Of a stretch of 64,000 nucleotides of DNA, positions 51,722-62,259 are shown one piece after another (the first letter of the stretch is position 1; every line of letters starts with the position of its first letter). Both the position numbers and the translations under genes were made by a program. The notes under the pieces are model-generated. The model saw only the letters and a list, made by a program, of their open reading frames with translations. It had not been told where the DNA came from and made no database searches. Source of the stretch: Bifidobacterium samirii (GTDB lineage Bacteria; Actinomycetota; Actinomycetes; Actinomycetales; Bifidobacteriaceae); assembly GCF_003952945.1 (NCBI RefSeq), contig NZ_QXGK01000007.1, forward strand, positions 1-64,000, in the 5' to 3' direction.

Positions 51722-53209
51722 TCACTCCCCCTTGGCCGCGCGCAGCTTCATGTCGAGGATCACGCGGGTGCCGCCCTCGCGGCGCTGCTCCCACTTGACG
51801 CTGCCGCCGAAGTCGTTGGTCACGAAGGTGTTGATGATCTGCGTGCCCAGACCGGAGCCGGACGGGCGGGCCATGCCGTGGCTCTCCTCGTGGTCGAGGC
51901 CGGATCCGTCGTCCTCGACCACCACGTTGAGGTTCTTGCCGGAGCGTCCCACGGAGATCGTGATGTGGCCGTCGGTCAGGCCCTCGAAGCCGTGCTCGAC
52001 GGCGTTGGTGATGAGCTCGGTGAGCACGAGCGACAGCGGGGTCGCGTCCTGGGCGGGCATCATGCCGAACTTGCCGACGTATTCGATCGAGATGTGCTGG
52101 TCGCGCATCGTGGCCAGGTCGACGCTCATCTTGAGCAGGTTGGAGATGACCTTGTCGAAGTCGACGATCTCGTCGGCGGTCTGGCTCAGGCCCTCGTGCA
52201 CCATCGCGATGGTCTGCACGCGGCGCTGCGCCTCCTCCAGCTCCTTCTTGACCTCCATGGACTTGGTCTTGCGCGCCTGGAGACGCAGCAGCGCGGAGAC
52301 GGCCTGCAGGTTGTTCTTGACGCGGTGGTGGATCTCGGAGATCGTCGCGTTCTTGGTCTGCAGCTCCTGCTCGCGGCGGCTCAGCTCGGTCACGTCGCGG
52401 CACAGGATGATCGCGCCGGTGCGCGACTCGGGGTTGAACAGCGGCAGCGAACGCATCGAGACGACGGAGCGGTTCGCGCTCAGCTCGGAGTCGATGGCGG
52501 CCTTGCCGGCCAGGACGAGCGGCAGCGATTCGGGCAGCGGGTCGTTCTCGTGCAGCAGTTCGGTGCCGACCTCGCTCAGCAGCAGTCCCTGCATCGGCTC
52601 CAGGGAGCCCAGACGGCGGAAGCAGCTGATCGCGTTCGGGGACGCGTAGCGCACGATGCCTTCGGCGTCGAGGACGATGAAGCCGTCGGCCACGCGCGCG
52701 TTGTGGCGCTGGCTCATCACGCCGTCCATGTACGGGAACTGGCCGCGCGGGATCATCTCGTACAGCTGCTTGCCGGCGTTGATGCTCTCGGACTCGTTGC
52801 GGCCGTTGGACTCGCGGGTGGCCATGTTGGTCTCGCGCACCACCAGGCCGAGCGTCTTGCCGTTGCGGCGCACGGGCGCGTACACGTTGCACACCGTGGA
52901 GCGGCCCACGTTGCGCAGCACGGTGGAGCGGAACACGACCGAGGCCTCCATCGCCGCGTCGAGTTCGGTGCGCATGTCGGCGGGCGCCTTGTTGCCCACG
53001 ACGTCGTCGGTGCGCAGCGTCGCCACCGTGGACGGGCGGCACTGCTCGGCCACCACGTAGTCGCCGTTGCCGTCCTGCACGACCAGCAGCAGGTCGGCGA
53101 AGCTCAGGTCGGCGATCACCTGCCAGTCGGCCACGAGATGGTGGAGCCACTCGCGGTCCTCCTCGTCGAAATCGGAACGGGTCGCCAGAATTTGTGTGAA
53201 ATCAGCCAT
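51722..53209 (-). CDS. pdtaS: PdtaS-like sensor histidine kinase
   Basis: This 495-residue soluble kinase has a GAF-like N-terminal domain (about 1-150), a PAS domain (about 190-310, with DGFIVLDAEGIVRYASPNA) and an HWE/HisKA_2-type transmitter: ISEIHHRVKNNLQAVSALLRLQ with phospho-accepting His, LTELITNAVEHGF and GLGTQIINTFV. It is the expected partner of the ANTAR regulator PdtaR (21190-21969), 30 kb away, and adjoins whiB1 as in mycobacteria. The start is not marked by a strong ribosome-binding site; ATG 53218 is an alternative. Confidence 0.92.
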   Translation of the reverse strand: MADFTQILATRSDFDEEDREWLHHLVADWQVIADLSFADLLLVVQDGNGDYVVAEQCRPSTVATLRTDDVVGNKAPADMRTELDAAMEASVVFRSTVLRNVGRSTVCNVYAPVRRNGKTLGLVVRETNMATRESNGRNESESINAGKQLYEMIPRGQFPYMDGVMSQRHNARVADGFIVLDAEGIVRYASPNAISCFRRLGSLEPMQGLLLSEVGTELLHENDPLPESLPLVLAGKAAIDSELSANRSVVSMRSLPLFNPESRTGAIILCRDVTELSRREQELQTKNATISEIHHRVKNNLQAVSALLRLQARKTKSMEVKKELEEAQRRVQTIAMVHEGLSQTADEIVDFDKVISNLLKMSVDLATMRDQHISIEYVGKFGMMPAQDATPLSLVLTELITNAVEHGFEGLTDGHITISVGRSGKNLNVVVEDDGSGLDHEESHGMARPSGSGLGTQIINTFVTNDFGGSVKWEQRREGGTRVILDMKLRAAKGE

Positions 53210-53280
53210 GCGTACCATCATACGCAGTCGCGTCCTGGCGCGCCGATGCACCGTGGCTTCCATACCGAAACGACGGTTTC

Positions 53281-53308
53281 TTGACAAATCCGGTTGTTAC
53301 GTTATCGT
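53281..53308 (+). promoter_or_regulatory. Promoter of the hemolysin III gene
   Basis: TTGACA (53281-53286) and TATCGT (53303-53308) are 16 bases apart, 48 bases before the ATG. A GTTACG repeat flanks the -10 region (53295 and 53311), possibly an operator. Confidence 0.55.
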
Positions 53309-53355
53309 AGGTTACGGTTGCGTAAGTTGATGACGACGACGTTGGAGGTCCACCG

Positions 53356-54234
53356 ATGACAAGCGTTCCCCATGAGGAGATCGAACGCACGCGCGCCGAG
53401 GTGCTCGCCGCCCATGCCGCGGCCGCGCAGGCCCGCGACGCGGCGCTGCACGCCAAGGCGGAGCGCATCCGCCGCCGCGGCGAGGAGCGCGCGGCGCGCA
53501 TCATCGCCCGTACGCAGATGAGGGCCGCCCGGCTGGAGGGCATCGCCCCGGCCGAGCTCGAACGCAAGGTGCGCCTCGACGTGCACGGCCGCCCCAAGCC
53601 GCTCATGCGCGGATGGATCCATGCGGCGGCCACGCCGCTCGCCCTGGCCGCCGGCATCGTGCTCATCTGCCTGGCGCACGGCGCCGGCCTCAAGTGGGCG
53701 TGCGCCGTGTTCATGACGTGCTCGCTGGTGCTGTTCGGCAACTCGGCCGCCTACCATCTGGGCGACTGGTCGCCGCGCGTGACCGACGTGCTGCGGCGCA
53801 TCGACCACATGAACATCTTCCTGCTCATCGCCGGCACGTACACGCCGGTCTCGTTCGCGCTCGAGCCGTTCTGGCGCAACGCGATCATCGGCGGCATGTG
53901 GGCGTGCACAATCGTGGCGCTCGTCATCCACGTCATCTGGATCGGCGCGCCGCGCTGGCTGTACGTCATCGTGTACATCATCTTCGGCGTGTCGGGCGTG
54001 GCGTTCATGCGCCTGTTCTGGACATCGCCCTACGCGGGGCCGGCCGTCGTGATCCTGCTGGCGGCGGGCGGCGTGTGCTACATCGCCGGCGCGATCGTGT
54101 ACGGCCTGCGCCGCCCCGACCCGTGGCCGCGCATCTTCGGCTTCCACGAGATCTTCCACACCGGCACCGTCGCCGGCTACGCGTGCCACATGGTCGCCAT
54201 CTACATGGTGATCGTCGCGCTGTGGAGCGCGTGA
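53356..54234 (+). CDS. Hemolysin III (PAQR-family) membrane protein
   Basis: This 292-residue protein has a charged helical N-terminal extension of about 80 residues (VLAAHAAAAQARDAALHAKAERIRRRGEERAARI) before seven membrane helices. Conserved PAQR/HlyIII residues are seen in SAAYHLGDW, RIDHMNIFLLIAGTYTPV and GFHEIFHTGTVAGYACHMVAI (the His/Asp/Ser metal cluster). Function in bacteria is unresolved (membrane homeostasis suggested). GGAGG precedes the ATG. It has its own promoter at 53281-53308. Confidence 0.92.
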   Translation: MTSVPHEEIERTRAEVLAAHAAAAQARDAALHAKAERIRRRGEERAARIIARTQMRAARLEGIAPAELERKVRLDVHGRPKPLMRGWIHAAATPLALAAGIVLICLAHGAGLKWACAVFMTCSLVLFGNSAAYHLGDWSPRVTDVLRRIDHMNIFLLIAGTYTPVSFALEPFWRNAIIGGMWACTIVALVIHVIWIGAPRWLYVIVYIIFGVSGVAFMRLFWTSPYAGPAVVILLAAGGVCYIAGAIVYGLRRPDPWPRIFGFHEIFHTGTVAGYACHMVAIYMVIVALWSA

Positions 54235-54281
54235 CGAGCCATCGGCGCCCGGCGCCGCGTCCTACGGACCGCATATACGAT

Positions 54282-54320
54282 GAGGCCCGCCGCTCCCCCG
54301 ATACGGAAGCGGCGGGCCTC
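54282..54320. terminator. Hairpin between hemolysin III and greA (bidirectional)
   Basis: GAGGCCCGCCGCT pairs with AGCGGCGGGCCTC across a 13-base loop between two convergent genes. A few outer bases extend the pairing. No long T-run. Confidence 0.6.
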
Positions 54321-54337
54321 GCCGTATGCGCGCCGGA

Positions 54338-54817
54338 CTACTCCAGCGGACGCGCCTCCTTGATGGTGACGCTGATCGTGCGGCCGTTGGGGGCCTGGTA
54401 GCTGACCTCGTCGCCGGCCTTGGCGCCCATGATGGCCTTGCCGATCGGCGAGTCCTCGCTCAGCACGTCGTATTCGGTGACGGAGGCCATGTCGCGCGCG
54501 CCCAGCACGTACTGCATCTCGCGGCCGGCCAGCTCCAGGGTGACCAGCGAGCCGTTGCCGACGGTGCCGGCCTTGGGCGCCTCGACGATCTTCGCGTTGC
54601 GCAGCTTGACGATGAGCTCGTTGATGCGGCCCTCGTTCTTGCCCTGCTCCTCGCGCGCGGCCTGGTAGCCGCCGTTCTCGGACAGGTCGCCCTCGGCGCG
54701 CGCCGCGGCGATGCGCTTGGTGATCTCATCGCGGTACTGGCCCTCGCGGTAGGCCAGCTCCTCCTTCAGCTTGTCGTAGGCGTCCTGCGTGAGCAGAATG
54801 GTCTTTTCCTCACCCAT
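54338..54817 (-). CDS. greA: Transcription elongation factor GreA
   Basis: GreA inserts a coiled coil into backtracked RNA polymerase to trigger transcript cleavage. The 159-residue protein has a basic-acidic coiled coil (YREGQYRDEITKRIAAARAEGDLSENGGYQAAREEQG with the conserved GDLSEN turn at the tip) and a C-terminal domain (VLGARDMASVTEYDVLSEDSPIGKAIMGAKAGDEV). GAAGGAG precedes the ATG at 54817. Confidence 0.96.
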   Translation of the reverse strand: MGEEKTILLTQDAYDKLKEELAYREGQYRDEITKRIAAARAEGDLSENGGYQAAREEQGKNEGRINELIVKLRNAKIVEAPKAGTVGNGSLVTLELAGREMQYVLGARDMASVTEYDVLSEDSPIGKAIMGAKAGDEVSYQAPNGRTISVTIKEARPLE

Positions 54818-54922
54818 GAGTCCTCCTTCGGATCTCCCCCCGGGCCGGTGCCCCCGGCCGGGGATGTCTGTCGTACGGCGCGTTCCGTTGCCTGCGCCGC
54901 GGGCCGTTGCGGCCCACCTATG

Positions 54923-54948
54923 AAAAAGCGCCGACGTCATGTCGGCGC
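54923..54948 (-). terminator. Intrinsic terminator of the FKBP gene
   Basis: GCGCCGAC and GTCGGCGC form an 8-bp stem with a five-base loop (54928-54935, 54941-54948) followed on the minus strand by TTTTT (54923-54927). Confidence 0.85.
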
Positions 54949-54980
54949 GTCTCGACTCGGATGCCGGATGGCACCTGGTC

Positions 54981-55385
54981 TCAGCGGGTCGAGATGATGT
55001 CGATCACGAACACGAGCGTGTCGCCGCCGCCGATGCCGGCCTGCGGGACGCCGCGCGAGCCGTAGCCGTACTCCGGCGGGATGGACACGACGAGGCGGGA
55101 GCCCACGTTGTGTCCCGGAACCGTCTGGTCCCAGCCCTTGATGACCTGGCCGACGCCGATGCCGAAGCTGGCCGGCTGGTGACGGGAGAAGCTCGAGTCG
55201 AACGGCTCCTCCTTGCCCCACACGACGCCGTGGTAGTTGACGGTGACGGTGTCGCCGCGGCGCACCATCGGGCCGTCGCCCTCGACCAGTTCGACCGACT
55301 TGAGGCCGGCCGGGGCCTCGCCGTCGAATTCGATGACCGGGGTCGCGCCGAACTCGGCGTTCACCTTGGGCATGTTCGCTGCCAT
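54981..55385 (-). CDS. FKBP-type peptidyl-prolyl cis-trans isomerase
   Basis: This 134-residue single FKBP domain has DTVTVNYHGVVWG, FDSSFSRHQPASFGIGVGQVIKGWDQ (substrate pocket Trp and Asp) and RLVVSIPPEYGYGSRG. No signal peptide is seen, so it is cytoplasmic. It is placed upstream of greA, suggesting co-regulation, though the terminator at 54923 separates them. It probably aids folding. Confidence 0.96.
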   Translation of the reverse strand: MAANMPKVNAEFGATPVIEFDGEAPAGLKSVELVEGDGPMVRRGDTVTVNYHGVVWGKEEPFDSSFSRHQPASFGIGVGQVIKGWDQTVPGHNVGSRLVVSIPPEYGYGSRGVPQAGIGGGDTLVFVIDIISTR

Positions 55386-55441
55386 GGTTCCTCCTTATGG
55401 ATCGTTGGATGCGCGCGGGCGCGCAGGGCTATCCGAAACGG

Positions 55442-55520
55442 TGCCCCCGGTGGGACTCGAACCCACACGCCGAAGCGGTCGAGTTTAAGTCGACTGCGTC
55501 TACCATTCCGCCACGGGGGC
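55442..55520 (-). tRNA. tRNA-Leu (anticodon UAA)
   Basis: Class II tRNA: acceptor GCCCCCG/CGGGGGC, anticodon stem-loop GTCGA-CTTAAAC-TCGAC with UAA, a variable arm CGCTTCGGCG and T arm GTGGG-TTCGAGT-CCCAC. Acceptor and T arm are the same as in the tRNA-Leu(CAA) at 22092. Confidence 0.95.
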
Positions 55521-55635
55521 CTGGGACCGTAATCGGCCAGCCGTTACATTGTACGACATGTTCGCCGGCGCGGGCGGCGTTTCGCTCCCGCGTCGGCCGT
55601 CCGTCGCCGATGCGCGGGCGGCCCGACGGCCCGGC

Positions 55636-56649
55636 TCAGGCCGTCATACGCGCCAGCGTCCGGCGTCCCAGGTCGAGGCAGATGCCGTCGAGCAGGCCGT
55701 GTTCGCTGGCGACGAACGAGTCGATCGCCTCGCCGTGGTCGTCCGCCGCGGCCTTCGAGACGCGGTCGAGGACGCGGCTCCACACCAGCGCGCCGCCGCC
55801 GACCACGTCGATGCGGCCGGGGTGGATCGTGCGGTACGTGGCGCGTTCGGCGCGCGTCATGCGCAGGAAGCGGTCGTCGACCGCGTAGGCGTCGTCGAGG
55901 GCCACGCGCACGCCGTCGACGGCGCGATGGTCGTATTCGGGCAGTCCCATCGTCAGCGCCGTCATCGTCGTCACCGTGCCGGACACGCCGATGATCGTGC
56001 GCGCGCGGCCGGCGGGCACGTGCGCGAACGCCTCGTCGACGTGCGCGTCGATGTCGGCGACGGCCGCGTCGATCTGCGCCTGCGTCGGCGGGTCGTCGTG
56101 CAGGTGGCGTTCGGTCATGCGCACGGAGCCGATGTCCATCGAGAACGCGGCGGCGACCTGCGTGTCGGGCGCAGACTCCCCGTCGCCGCCCAAGACGAGC
56201 TCGGTCGAACCGCCGCCCAGATCGACGACGAGGTAGGGGGCGCGCAGCCCGTGGCGGGCCACGACGCTCGTGGCCGCGAGGAAGCTCAGTGCGGCCTCCT
56301 CGGTGCCGGGGATCACTTCGGGACGCACGCCGAGGATCGATTCGATCGCATCCTCGAACTCGTCGCGGTTGGCGGCGTCGCGCGTCGCCGACGTCGCCAC
56401 GAACCGCAGCGCATCGACGTCGTGCTGCGCCAGGATCGCGGCGAACTCGCGGGCGGCCGCGTAGGCGCGTTCCAGCGCGTCGTCGGCGAACCGGTGGGTC
56501 TTGTCCACGTCCTGGCCGAGGCGGATGACGCGCAGCGTGCGCGGCACGACGTCGGTCATGCCGTCCTCGTCCACGCGCGCGATCTTCAGTCGGATCGAAT
56601 TGGTGCCGCAGTCGATGCCGGCCACGGTCACGCTTGGCTTGTCGCTCAT
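55636..56649 (-). CDS. ppx: Exopolyphosphatase/guanosine pentaphosphate phosphohydrolase family (Ppx/GppA)
   Basis: This 337-residue ASKHA-fold protein acts on polyphosphate or (p)ppGpp, linking phosphate storage and stringent response. Motifs include the phosphate-1 loop [11 protein letters not shown], then [21 protein letters not shown] (phosphate 2) and [12 protein letters not shown]. Gene order eno-divIC-DUF501-ppx matches other Actinobacteria. It is 77 bases downstream of the DUF501 gene. Confidence 0.93.
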   Translation of the reverse strand: MSDKPSVTVAGIDCGTNSIRLKIARVDEDGMTDVVPRTLRVIRLGQDVDKTHRFADDALERAYAAAREFAAILAQHDVDALRFVATSATRDAANRDEFEDAIESILGVRPEVIPGTEEAALSFLAATSVVARHGLRAPYLVVDLGGGSTELVLGGDGESAPDTQVAAAFSMDIGSVRMTERHLHDDPPTQAQIDAAVADIDAHVDEAFAHVPAGRARTIIGVSGTVTTMTALTMGLPEYDHRAVDGVRVALDDAYAVDDRFLRMTRAERATYRTIHPGRIDVVGGGALVWSRVLDRVSKAAADDHGEAIDSFVASEHGLLDGICLDLGRRTLARMTA

Positions 56650-56725
56650 CGCGTTCCTTTCCTTGCCTTGTCCCCGACGGCCGGAGCCGACCGTCGCCGC
56701 CCTCCCCGCCGTCCGGGGAAGCGGA

Positions 56726-57295
56726 TCATTCGACCGTGCAGCGGCACACGGACGGGTCGAACTCGTCGCGCACGCGCTCCAGCACCAGATCGCCGATCGG
56801 GTTGGCGCCCGGTCCCATCACGAGGCTCTGGGCGAGCAGGGCGTGCAGGCACTTGACGCGCACGGGCATGCCGCCGGCGCTGGTGCCTTCGATGTGCTCC
56901 TCGCTGTCACCCAGCCGTTCGGCCAGCTCGTGGCGGAACGCGAGGTACAGTTCGTGGGCGCGGCCGTAGGCCTCGCGCACCGTCTCGTCGGCGGCGAGCA
57001 GGTCGTTGTAGTCGCGCATGACGCCGTCGGCCTCGACGTGGGAGGCGGCCTTGACGGCCTCGGGGCCGGTCAGGTAGCAGGTCGTCGGGAACGGGACGCC
57101 GCCGGGCAGCACCGGGCGGGTCACGACGGCCAGCGGACGGCCGCACACGCAGCGCGCGCCCACCGACACCATGCCGCGGGGGAATCGTCCCAGCTGCCGT
57201 TCGACGATGACGATGTCCTCGTCGCCGGCCGGTTCGGCCATGCAGCGGTCGGCCAGGGCCTTGGCCTGGATGATGATGTCGTCGTGCTGGGTCAC
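56726..57295 (-). CDS. DUF501-family protein
   Basis: This 189-residue actinobacterial-specific family has the conserved DDIIIQAKALADRC segment, ERQLGRFPRG, a Cys-rich ARCVCGRPLAVVT (paired cysteines may bind metal) and a helical end with HIEGTSAGGMPVRVKCLHAL. Function is unknown. It overlaps divIC by four bases and precedes ppx, a position conserved in mycobacteria. Confidence 0.9.
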   Translation of the reverse strand: MTQHDDIIIQAKALADRCMAEPAGDEDIVIVERQLGRFPRGMVSVGARCVCGRPLAVVTRPVLPGGVPFPTTCYLTGPEAVKAASHVEADGVMRDYNDLLAADETVREAYGRAHELYLAFRHELAERLGDSEEHIEGTSAGGMPVRVKCLHALLAQSLVMGPGANPIGDLVLERVRDEFDPSVCRCTVE

Positions 57296-58029
57296 TGTTG
57301 CTGATCCTCCGTGTTCTGACTGTTCTGGTCCGTCTCGTCCGTGCCTTCGGCCGATCCGTCGGCCGCGCCGTCCGCGGATTCGTCCGCCGACGTCTCGCCG
57401 GAGGCGCCGCCGTCCGCGCCGCCCTGTGCGGACGCGCCGTCGGCCGGCTCGTCGTCGCGGGTGTCGGCCTGCTCGAACGAGTAGGCGAGTTCACTGTACC
57501 AAGGCAGGGTCTTTTTGCCGGTGTCCGTCGTGTTGCCGTCGGCGTCGTCGGCGTCGGCCTGGTCGCCGGTCACCGCCTCGGGATGGTTGACGCGCACCAC
57601 CTGTTCGCCGGGGAAGACGAATCCGAGGCGTTCGCGCGCCTGCGCGGCGACGTACGCCTTGTCGTCCCACCGGGCGATGTCGTTCTCCAGCTCCTGCTTC
57701 TTGGCGACCAGCGCCGCCTCCTGACGTTTGAGGCCGTTGAGTTCGGACAGGTCGATCGCGTATGTGTAGAACGTGGAGAGCAGCTGGATGGCGCCGAGCG
57801 CCACGATGAACAGCGCGACGAAGAAGACGATGGGACCGTTGCCGGCGGTGCGCGCCCGCCCGGCTCCGCCGTTCGGCTGGCGGTCCGGACGCCGCCCGGC
57901 GGGTCGCTTGCCGGCGCCGTCCCGGCGCTGCTGGGCCTTGCGTGCGCCCGGCGTCCCCGTCCCCGACGCGCCCTTCGCGGCGCCTCGCGGCTGCTTTCCT
58001 GTTTTCCCCGGATTGGAACGAGCACTCAT
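57292..58029 (-). CDS. Septum formation initiator family protein (DivIC/FtsB-like)
   Basis: This 245-residue bitopic membrane protein has a basic, disordered N-terminus of about 60 residues, one membrane helix (IVFFVALFIVALGAIQLL), a coiled coil (LNGLKRQEAALVAKKQELENDIARWDDKAYVAAQARERLGFV) and a C-terminal acidic Asp/Gly/Ser tail. Such proteins bind FtsL/FtsQ-type partners at the division septum. The ATG at 58029 lies just after the eno terminator with no ribosome-binding site. Confidence 0.88.
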   Translation of the reverse strand: MSARSNPGKTGKQPRGAAKGASGTGTPGARKAQQRRDGAGKRPAGRRPDRQPNGGAGRARTAGNGPIVFFVALFIVALGAIQLLSTFYTYAIDLSELNGLKRQEAALVAKKQELENDIARWDDKAYVAAQARERLGFVFPGEQVVRVNHPEAVTGDQADADDADGNTTDTGKKTLPWYSELAYSFEQADTRDDEPADGASAQGGADGGASGETSADESADGAADGSAEGTDETDQNSQNTEDQQQ

Positions 58030-58036
58030 AGGGCAT

Positions 58037-58074
58037 AAAAATACCCGTCGCATTCGACCGGCGAATGCGACGGG
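58037..58074 (-). terminator. Intrinsic terminator of eno, just upstream of divIC
   Basis: CCCGTCGCATTCG and CGAATGCGACGGG form a 13-bp stem (58044-58056, 58062-58074), followed on the minus strand by TATTTTTATG. The T-run ends only 7 bases before the DivIC-like start codon. Confidence 0.85.
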
Positions 58075-58128
58075 CCTATGGATCACGACCGTCTCATGCG
58101 GCTAGACGCCACACGGAACGGGCTGCGA

Positions 58129-59580
<1,452 letters not shown>

Positions 59581-60465
59581 TCAGCGGCGGCCCCAGCCCA
59601 GCGCGGAGCCCGGCTTCTTGGCGTTGAGGTACCAGTACGCCAGCGCGACGAACAGGGACCCGCCCAGGATGTTGCCCAGCGTGGCCGCGGACAGGTTGTA
59701 CAGGATGGCCGGCACGTCCAGCGCGGCCGCCCCCGCAGCATCCGCGCCGTAGCCCATCATCGCCGAGACGAGGCCCATCGGCAGGAAGAACATGTTGGCC
59801 ACGCAGTGCTCGAAGCCCATCGCGACGAAGCCGGCGATCGGCAGCAGGATGCCCAGCACCTTGTCTGCGACGGAGCGCGCGGCGAAGCCGATGCGCACGG
59901 CCAGACACACGAGGATGTTGCACAGGATGCCGCGCACGAACAGCGTGCCCCAGCCGGGCGTCACCTTCGACGCTGCGGTGGCGACGGCCAGGTCGCCCAC
60001 CGCGCCGCCGTTGAGGTCCATCGTGCCGGCGAGCGCGACGAGCGCGACGAGCAGCAGCGCGCCGGCGAAGTTGCCGAGCCAGACGAACAGCCAGTTGCGC
60101 AGCATCTGCCGCCAGGTGACCTTGCGGGCGGCGAGGTCGGAGACCATGAGCGAGTTGCCGGTGAACAGCTCGGCGCCGCAGGTGAGCACGAGCACGAGGC
60201 CCATGCAGAACGCGAGGCCGCCGACGAAGCGCTTGGGACCCCACGTCATCGCGTCGTCGCAGGTGACGATGAGGAAGAACAGGGCGCCGAATCCGACGAA
60301 CGCGCCGGCGAACATCGCGGAGACGAAGGCGCGACGACCGGTCAGGCGCGTCTTGGCGACGCCGGCGGTCTCGACGGCCTGCTCGGTCTCAACCGGGGTG
60401 AGGGCGTTGACGTTGACGGCGGGCGCCGGCGCGGCGTCATGGTGCTGATCGTGGTGCTGGGTCAT
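59581..60465 (-). CDS. Formate/nitrite transporter family channel (FocA-like)
   Basis: This 294-residue protein has six membrane helices of the FNT channel fold: AMFAGAFVGFGALFFLIV, CGAELFTGNSLMV (conserved FTGN), WLFVWLGNFAGALLLV, GILCNILVCLAV (CN-L-V) and MGFEHCVANMF (H-C-xA-N-M), the pore signature. It probably exports formate made by pyruvate formate-lyase in bifid metabolism. AGGAG precedes the ATG. The His-rich N-terminus (HHDQHHD) is unusual. Confidence 0.92.
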   Translation of the reverse strand: MTQHHDQHHDAAPAPAVNVNALTPVETEQAVETAGVAKTRLTGRRAFVSAMFAGAFVGFGALFFLIVTCDDAMTWGPKRFVGGLAFCMGLVLVLTCGAELFTGNSLMVSDLAARKVTWRQMLRNWLFVWLGNFAGALLLVALVALAGTMDLNGGAVGDLAVATAASKVTPGWGTLFVRGILCNILVCLAVRIGFAARSVADKVLGILLPIAGFVAMGFEHCVANMFFLPMGLVSAMMGYGADAAGAAALDVPAILYNLSAATLGNILGGSLFVALAYWYLNAKKPGSALGWGRR

Positions 60466-60623
60466 GGGTACGGCTCTCCTGGGCGTGATACGACGTCATA
60501 TCGCGCGCGGGGCCGCCGCTGCGGCGCGGCCGGCCCGGCGCACGTCGTATTGTACGGCATCACGGCGGGCGGCGGCGGCAAACGCGCCGCGCCGCCCGTC
60601 CGCATGTCGGGGAGGCGCCGCGC

Positions 60624-62063
60624 TCAGGCGCGTGCGGCCGATTCGATGCGCCGCAACGCGACGGCGAGCACGAAGGCGACGGCGAGCGTGCCGACGAACA
60701 CGGTCATCGACGACGAGAACGCCGTGACGTACGCGTCGGCTTCTCCGGTGCCGTCGGCGAGCGCCGGCGCGGTGAAGCCGTCCATGAGGGTGGAGGCGAC
60801 GGCGGTGCCGATGGCGCCGGCGAGCTGCTGGAGCGTGTTGAGGGTGGCGGATCCGTCGGGGTTGAGTCGTTCGGGCAGCTGGTTGAGGCTGTGGGTCTGG
60901 GCAGGGACCTGCACGAAGCCGCCCAGCGGCATGAGGATCATGTAGGCGACGAGGACCGTCCACCAGCGGTCGGGGAAGGCGAGGAGGGCGAGTTCGAGGA
61001 TCATGACGCCGGGCACGCCGATGAGGATGAGGCTGGTGGCTCGGTGGGCGCCCAGGAGCCGGCCGACGATGACGGACATGAGCGCGCCGCAGGCCGCGCC
61101 GGGCAGGAGGACGAGGGCGGCGGTCATGCTGCCTTCGCCCTGGCCTCGCTGCAGGAGGATCGGCAGGAGGAAGTTGATGCCGAGGATGGTGCCCTGCATG
61201 AGCATGAGGACGATGAGGCCGACGGTGAATCCGGGGTGGGCGAACACGCGCACGTCGACGAGCGGATGCGCCGATCTCAGCTGCGTCATGGCGAACGCGG
61301 CCAATGCGAGGGCGGCGAGCGCGGCGATGCCGACGGTGAGGAGGGCCGGCCAGGTGCCGCAGAAGCTGCATGCGACGATGACGCATGACAGGCCGACGGC
61401 GACGAGGAGCAGCGCGGGCAGGGAGATGGTCGCGCGTTCGCCCTTGCGGATGTCGGTGATGGTGACGGCGCCGGCGGCTCCGGCGGCGACGAGGAACGGC
61501 ACCATGATGTAGAAGATCCAGTGCCAGTCGAGGTATTCGACGACCATGCCGCCGTAGACGGGGCCGAGCGCGGGGGCGGTGCAGGTGACCATGGCGACGA
61601 TGCCGAGGAGCATGCCGCGCTGGCGCAGGGGCGCCTGTTCGAGGACGATGGTGGTCAGCAGCGGCATGGACACGCCGGTGCCGACGGCCATGACGAGGCG
61701 GGCGGCGAGGAGCATCGGGAAGCTGACGGCGAACGCGCCGAGCAGGGTGCCGGCGGTGAAGATGAGCACGGCGGTCAGGAACAGCCGTTTGGTGGCGAAC
61801 CGTCGTACGAGGAACGGCGAGGTGGGGATGGCGACGGCGAGCACGAGCAGGTAGCCGGTGGTGAGCCACTGCACGGTGGCCGCGTTGATGGCGAACTCCC
61901 CCATGAGGTCGGAGTAGGCGATGCTGAGCGAAGTCTCGGACAGCACGCCGAGGAACGTGAGCGCGGCGAGCGCGACGACCACGACCAGCAGCCGTGGTTC
62001 GATGCGGTCGCTTCCGCCCGCTCCCCTGTCCGTCGTTGTCGTCGTCGGCGATGATGCGCCCAT
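60624..62063 (-). CDS. MFS drug/solute exporter, DHA2-type (14-TMS)
   Basis: This 479-residue major facilitator has about fourteen hydrophobic helices. DHA2 marks include TGYLLVLAVAIP (motif B/D-like), TVQWLTTGYL and LAARLVMAVGTGVSMPLLTTIVLEQ with ALGPVYGGMVVEYLDWHWIF (motif C: GPxxGG). The ATG at 62063 has a weak GGGA upstream. No regulator is adjacent. Substrate unknown. Confidence 0.88.
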   Translation of the reverse strand: MGASSPTTTTTDRGAGGSDRIEPRLLVVVVALAALTFLGVLSETSLSIAYSDLMGEFAINAATVQWLTTGYLLVLAVAIPTSPFLVRRFATKRLFLTAVLIFTAGTLLGAFAVSFPMLLAARLVMAVGTGVSMPLLTTIVLEQAPLRQRGMLLGIVAMVTCTAPALGPVYGGMVVEYLDWHWIFYIMVPFLVAAGAAGAVTITDIRKGERATISLPALLLVAVGLSCVIVACSFCGTWPALLTVGIAALAALALAAFAMTQLRSAHPLVDVRVFAHPGFTVGLIVLMLMQGTILGINFLLPILLQRGQGEGSMTAALVLLPGAACGALMSVIVGRLLGAHRATSLILIGVPGVMILELALLAFPDRWWTVLVAYMILMPLGGFVQVPAQTHSLNQLPERLNPDGSATLNTLQQLAGAIGTAVASTLMDGFTAPALADGTGEADAYVTAFSSSMTVFVGTLAVAFVLAVALRRIESAARA

Positions 62064-62259
62064 GGGTGTCCGTATCCCTTCCGTTCGGTCTCGATCCCTG
62101 CGGGCAGGCCGTGGCGGCCGGCCCCGTCCGATCGCTTTCGGATACGGATATAGGGAGGCGTATAGACAATGCCGATCCGGCATGCGGCCCGCCGTCCGGC
62201 ATGCGGACGGCGGGCCGTGGATCGCGGAATCATGGCAGTGGACGGCGCATGCCCGCCGG

